Assembly: GCF_946478805.1 (NCBI RefSeq)
Contig: NZ_CAMLDC010000034.1
Location: 1 to 28,338, forward strand
Source: an uncultured Fluviicola sp.
GTDB lineage: Bacteria; Bacteroidota; Bacteroidia; Flavobacteriales; Crocinitomicaceae
DNA length: 28,338 nucleotides
Direction: 5' to 3'
Part shown: positions 24,616-28,338 of the stretch, piece by piece
How the letters are laid out: every line of letters begins with the position of its first letter
Position numbering within the stretch: position 1 is the stretch's first letter
Made by a program: the position numbers and the translations under genes
The notes under the pieces: model-generated
The model's input: only the letters and a program-made list of their open reading frames with translations
What the model was told of the DNA's origin: nothing
Databases searched by the model: none

Positions 24616-25891
24616 ATCACTCTTTCTTCTCATATTCCTGCCGTTTCTTGGATTTACTCAGGTGGAACAAGGTCGTTTGACAGCTGAGAAACTATGTTCT
24701 CCGGCTTTTCATGGTCGGGGGTATGTCAATGGAGGAGATTCACTTGCTGCGAATTTCATTGCAGGTGAACTGGAAAAAATGGGCTGTAAATTCTTTCGAA
24801 ATTCGGCTTTTCAACCCTTTCAATTCAAAGTAAATACATTCCCGAACAAGATGGCTTGTTCCGTCAATGGAAAAGTGCTTATTCCCGGAAAAGACTTTGT
24901 GGTGGATCCGGCTTGCCCGGCATACCAAGTAGACAGTTTGAAAGTTTACCGGATTTCAGTGGAAGAGTTATTCAATGGAAAAAAACTAAAGAATAAGATC
25001 AGCCAGGCTGCAATGAGCCAATCGAAGGCTTCTGTAGGTTTTGCATTTCATTTCAGCTTGTGGAAAGGTGATACACTGAAAAAAGCACAGGAATTAGCAA
25101 AAACTTTGGGAGAATCCATGCCAATCATTGAATTGATTGATACTAAATTTACTTGGAGTGTCAGCCAGGATCAAAGCCGGGCTCCATTGCTCCAGGTTCA
25201 ATCAAGTGCAGTGGATGCTTCTTTAGATGAATGGATTTTCCAGGTGAAAGTGGACGCTAAAGTGTTGGATCATACAGCGCGAAATGTAATCGCTTACGTT
25301 CCTGCAAAGAAGAAATCGAAGAACTATTTTGTGTTCAGTGCGCATTACGATCATCTAGGACAAATGGGGCAAGAAGCCTACTTTCCAGGTGGAAATGACA
25401 ATGCCTCGGGCACGGCACTGCTTTTGGAAATGGCTCGTTATTATGCGAAGAATCCGGCTGAAGTAAATATTGTATTCATTGCATTTGCCGGGGAAGAGGT
25501 TGGTTTACTTGGGAGCAAATATTATACGGAAAATCCTGTTTTCCCATTGAAAGAAATTCAGTTCCTTTTCAACCTGGACATTATGGGGAGTGGCGAAGAA
25601 GGAGCAACAGTCGTAAATGCAACTTTGTTCCCCGAGCAGTTTGAAGTATTGAGATCCATCAACGAAAAACAACACTATTTACCAAAAGTGGCATCCAGGG
25701 GACCGGCTGCAAATTCCGATCATTACTTCTTCACACAAAAAGGAGTTCCCGCATTCTTTATGTATACGATGGGACCAAACAAGCACTACCACGATGTGTA
25801 TGATACGTATGAAGAATTGAGTTTCAATAAATTCAACGGTATTTATCAGTTACTGATCGATTTCGAGAAAGTGATTTGCTGGAAACGTTGA
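24608..25891 (+). CDS. Exported M28-family zinc aminopeptidase-like protein
   Basis: The start is the ATG at 24608, overlapping the previous stop by eight bases and giving a clean signal peptide (MHKSLFLLIFLPFLGFTQ); a TTG at 24596 is less likely. The 427-residue protein has an N-terminal region with a PA-like insert (about 60-200). The M28 metal ligands are in order: H246 in FSAHYDHLG, D264 in GGNDNASG, E296/E297 in AFAGEEVGLLG, D324 in NLDIMG and H395 in KHYHDVYDT. Members are di-zinc aminopeptidases. It is probably periplasmic or surface-located; no T9SS tail is seen. Translational coupling to the acidic protein is likely. Confidence 0.92.
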   Translation: MHKSLFLLIFLPFLGFTQVEQGRLTAEKLCSPAFHGRGYVNGGDSLAANFIAGELEKMGCKFFRNSAFQPFQFKVNTFPNKMACSVNGKVLIPGKDFVVDPACPAYQVDSLKVYRISVEELFNGKKLKNKISQAAMSQSKASVGFAFHFSLWKGDTLKKAQELAKTLGESMPIIELIDTKFTWSVSQDQSRAPLLQVQSSAVDASLDEWIFQVKVDAKVLDHTARNVIAYVPAKKKSKNYFVFSAHYDHLGQMGQEAYFPGGNDNASGTALLLEMARYYAKNPAEVNIVFIAFAGEEVGLLGSKYYTENPVFPLKEIQFLFNLDIMGSGEEGATVVNATLFPEQFEVLRSINEKQHYLPKVASRGPAANSDHYFFTQKGVPAFFMYTMGPNKHYHDVYDTYEELSFNKFNGIYQLLIDFEKVICWKR

Positions 25892-25953
25892 TGACTTTTC
25901 CGGATTAAGAGATATATCTATTCGCTTCCAAAAGGAGTTGTTTCCTTGTCTCG

Positions 25954-25980
25954 TTGCTTTTTTATTTCGCACCAATTTTG
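25954..25980 (+). promoter_or_regulatory. Possible promoter of the large exported protein gene
   Basis: TTG at 25954-25956 and CAATTTTG at 25973-25980 (one base off TAnnTTTG) are 16 bases apart. The predicted transcript start, about 25987, would give a 17-base leader to the ATG at 26004. Confidence 0.3.
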
Positions 25981-26003
25981 AGTATATTCACTCGCAACTA
26001 TTT

Positions 26004-28338
26004 ATGAAAGAAATGCGATTATTATTGGTTATTGGGTTTTTTATTTGCTCGAAAGTATTGTACTCTCAAGCATACCAAGGTGTACAGAAGATTAAAACAC
26101 CCATTCTGACAAAAGCTGCGAATTGTGCTCCCGCAAATAAGACTACCTTTTTGGACTACAATAATGTACGCGCAATGGTACATACAGCAGGAAATTTGTG
26201 GCAAGTTCCAGGTCAAAATTTCTCTCAATATGAAATTCCTAAGAATTCGAAAATCATGTGTTTTTTCACTTCCGCATTGTGGTTGGGTGGAACAGATGTG
26301 AATGGACAATTAAAATTGGCTGCCTTGCGTTATCGTCAAGGTCAGGATTATTGGACAGGCCCGCTTGCCAATACAACTGCTGAGATTGACCCGAGCGAAT
26401 GTTTGAAATACGATAATCATTTTACTTCGAGTAAGGATCTGGTGCGGCAATTTGATGCCTGGTATAACGCCGGAGTTTTGGATCAGCAAAATGGAACAAG
26501 TTTGCAGACCAGTAATTTTCCTAATTACCAGGTTCCTGAGTTTATCAAAAATTGGCCGGCTCACGGCGACTTATCCAAAGGTCAGGATTATCATTTGGCT
26601 CCTTTCTTTGATCGGGATAATGACGGGGATTATGAATGGCAAGAAGGGGATTATCCCTGGTACGACATCAATGGAACAAAAGATTGCAAAACCGACAGAA
26701 GGGTTTCGCTTTATGGCGATTTCAATATGTGGTGGGTGATGAATGATAAAGGGAATATCCATACCGAATCCGGTGGGGAACCTATCGGGATGGAAATCCG
26801 GGCACAGGCTTTTGCTTTCGCTACCAATGACGATGTGAATAACATGACCTTTTATAATTACGAATTGATCAATAGGGGAACTCAAACCTTGTATAATACT
26901 TATTTTGGAGTTTTTACCGACGGAGCTCTCGGTGATCCGTTTGATGATTATGTGGGTTGTGATGTGAGCCGTGGATTGGGTTATTTCTATAATGGAGATG
27001 CGGTTGACGGAGATAATCAAGGTTTTTATGGATATGGATCAAATCCTCCAGCTTGTGGTGTCGACTTTTTTGAAGGGCCTTACCAGGATAATGATACATT
27101 GGACAATGCTTTTGGAATTGGAGACGGAGAAGCGTTGAACGGAATCGGTTACGGAGATGGAATTGTGGATAACGAGCGCTATGGAATGAGACGCTTTTTG
27201 TATTATGTGAATGCAGGAGGCGGAACCAATCCGAACCAGACAGACCCGACCAATTCCGCGGATTATTATAATTTCCTAAGAGGAAGATGGAAAGATAATA
27301 CCCCGTTTTATTATGGTGGGAACGGGCATATTTCTGATCCATCCGTTAATCCGAATGTGACTTGTGATTTCATGTTCCCGAACGATACCGATCCGTTGGG
27401 ATGGGGAACGGATGGAGTTCCGCAACCGATCTGGACGGAGCAAACAGCGAACAACCTGCCTTATGACCGTCGTTTCTTGCAATCTGCCGGACCGTTTATT
27501 CTAAAACCGGGTGCCGTCAATAACATTACGGTCGGAATGGTTTGGGCAAGAGCGTTGGGAGGAGATCCATTCGAATCAGTAAAAAGCCTGCAGTTGGCAG
27601 ATGACAAAGCGCAAGCCTTGTTCGAGAATTGTTTTCGTGTGCTCGAAGGACCTCATGCGCCGGAATTGACCGGACAGGAATTGAAGAACGAATTGATCTT
27701 GTATTTATCCAATGGTCCGGCATCGAATAATAAGAAAGAGAATTATTCGGAATTTGATCCCTTCATTGTTACGACTATCCCGAATGCTGACAAACATTAT
27801 CGTTTTCAGGGGTACATGATTTACCAGTTGAATAAATCCAACGTCAGCGTTTCCGATCTGGAAGATCCGACGAAAGCGCGTCTGGTTGCTCAAGTGGATC
27901 TCCAGGATGGAGTGAAGCGATTGATCAATTTTGAGTTTGATGAGAATCTTCAGGCTTCTTTCCCGGTAGAGAAAGTAAAAGGCACTGATTTGGGTATTAA
28001 GCATACATTCAGAGTAACAGAAGATTTGTTTGCTTCCGGAGACCGCAAGTTGGTCAATTTCAAGCGCTATTATTTCATGGCGATTTCGTATGCATATAAC
28101 AATTATAAACCCTATGATCCAAGTGATCCGAATGCAATAGATGGGCAGAAAAAACCGTTCCTTGGAAGTAGGAAAGCTGCAATCGGTGAAGTGAAAGCCC
28201 TGGAGTTGATTCCGCATGATCCCGCTCCTGAATCGATGGGAACGATGCATTTGTCTTCATATGGTATTACACCACGTATCACACGATTGGATGGAACCGG
28301 AAACGGGGGAAGAGAATTGGAATTGACTACTGCATCGG
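26004..28338 (+). CDS. Large exported protein, 5' part (probable T9SS cargo)
   Basis: The frame from the ATG at 26004 stays open for 778 codons to the window edge, so the 3' end is missing. The start encodes a signal peptide (MKEMRLLLVIGFFICSKVLYSQ). Residues 203-214 form a textbook EF-hand-like calcium loop, DRDNDGDYEWQE. The rest is rich in Asn, Asp, Gly and aromatic residues (for example FYNYELINRGTQTLYNTYFGVFTDG and GMVWARALGGDPF). This is the pattern I associate with very long Bacteroidota surface proteins that end in a T9SS sorting domain; that tail would lie beyond the window. No enzymatic motif is visible. The antisense frames across this region are shadows. Confidence 0.82.
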   Translation, partial: MKEMRLLLVIGFFICSKVLYSQAYQGVQKIKTPILTKAANCAPANKTTFLDYNNVRAMVHTAGNLWQVPGQNFSQYEIPKNSKIMCFFTSALWLGGTDVNGQLKLAALRYRQGQDYWTGPLANTTAEIDPSECLKYDNHFTSSKDLVRQFDAWYNAGVLDQQNGTSLQTSNFPNYQVPEFIKNWPAHGDLSKGQDYHLAPFFDRDNDGDYEWQEGDYPWYDINGTKDCKTDRRVSLYGDFNMWWVMNDKGNIHTESGGEPIGMEIRAQAFAFATNDDVNNMTFYNYELINRGTQTLYNTYFGVFTDGALGDPFDDYVGCDVSRGLGYFYNGDAVDGDNQGFYGYGSNPPACGVDFFEGPYQDNDTLDNAFGIGDGEALNGIGYGDGIVDNERYGMRRFLYYVNAGGGTNPNQTDPTNSADYYNFLRGRWKDNTPFYYGGNGHISDPSVNPNVTCDFMFPNDTDPLGWGTDGVPQPIWTEQTANNLPYDRRFLQSAGPFILKPGAVNNITVGMVWARALGGDPFESVKSLQLADDKAQALFENCFRVLEGPHAPELTGQELKNELILYLSNGPASNNKKENYSEFDPFIVTTIPNADKHYRFQGYMIYQLNKSNVSVSDLEDPTKARLVAQVDLQDGVKRLINFEFDENLQASFPVEKVKGTDLGIKHTFRVTEDLFASGDRKLVNFKRYYFMAISYAYNNYKPYDPSDPNAIDGQKKPFLGSRKAAIGEVKALELIPHDPAPESMGTMHLSSYGITPRITRLDGTGNGGRELELTTAS

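Overview
The window looks like a chromosomal segment of a member of the Bacteroidota, order Flavobacteriales. A Fluviicola or Crocinitomicaceae-like organism is a guess from gene content, not a measurement. The evidence is as follows: secreted proteins carry C-terminal type IX secretion (T9SS) sorting domains; the first gene ends in a SprE/PorW-type gliding and T9SS domain; MurF and alanine racemase are fused in one chain; the F-type ATP synthase cluster lacks the beta and epsilon genes; leaders are AT-rich without Shine-Dalgarno sequences; and at least one good Bacteroidota promoter (TTG, 19 bp, TAnnTTTG) is present. Base composition is moderately AT-rich throughout, except for a more GC-rich patch near 8090-8200.

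Layout. 2-1454: the end of a SprE/PorW-like gene, then atpZ and a small AtpI-like membrane protein, closed by a weak hairpin. 1749-6821: atpB-atpE-atpF-atpH-atpA-atpG (a, c, b, delta, alpha, gamma), with a terminator-like hairpin between c and b and a true terminator after gamma. 6926-8240: a small predicted outer-membrane barrel gene on the minus strand, with frameshifted and decayed coding remnants upstream of it. 8275-10248: a flotillin-like SPFH protein with four tandem N-terminal repeats, closed by a strong terminator. 10361-12265: a di-heme cytochrome c peroxidase fused to an imelysin-like N-terminal domain. 12388-18146: a three-gene T9SS-exported unit made of a purple acid phosphatase, a glycine-rich repeat protein and a PhoD-like phosphatase, closed by a terminator. 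18432-20464: an Ada-like DNA methyltransferase, a STAS/SpoIIAA-like small protein and a protein with two OmpA-type folds. 20465-20794: a repeat-rich gap containing a decayed copy of the end of the next gene. 20795-23658 (minus): thymidine kinase followed by the murF-alr fusion. 23827-25891: an acidic conserved protein overlapping an M28 metallopeptidase. 26004-28338: the first 778 codons of a large exported protein that runs off the window.

How the genes fit together. The first part is energy metabolism with an envelope-machine gene beside it. The middle and right parts are mostly envelope and surface functions: membrane scaffold, periplasmic peroxidase, secreted phosphate scavenging, peptidoglycan precursor synthesis and exported enzymes. 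The most unusual items are the four-repeat SPFH protein, the phosphatase / glycine-rich / phosphatase operon, the intra-operon hairpin after the c-subunit gene, and the repeat cluster that carries a broken second copy of the alr 3' end. I see no rRNA, tRNA, CRISPR array, transposase or prophage genes.
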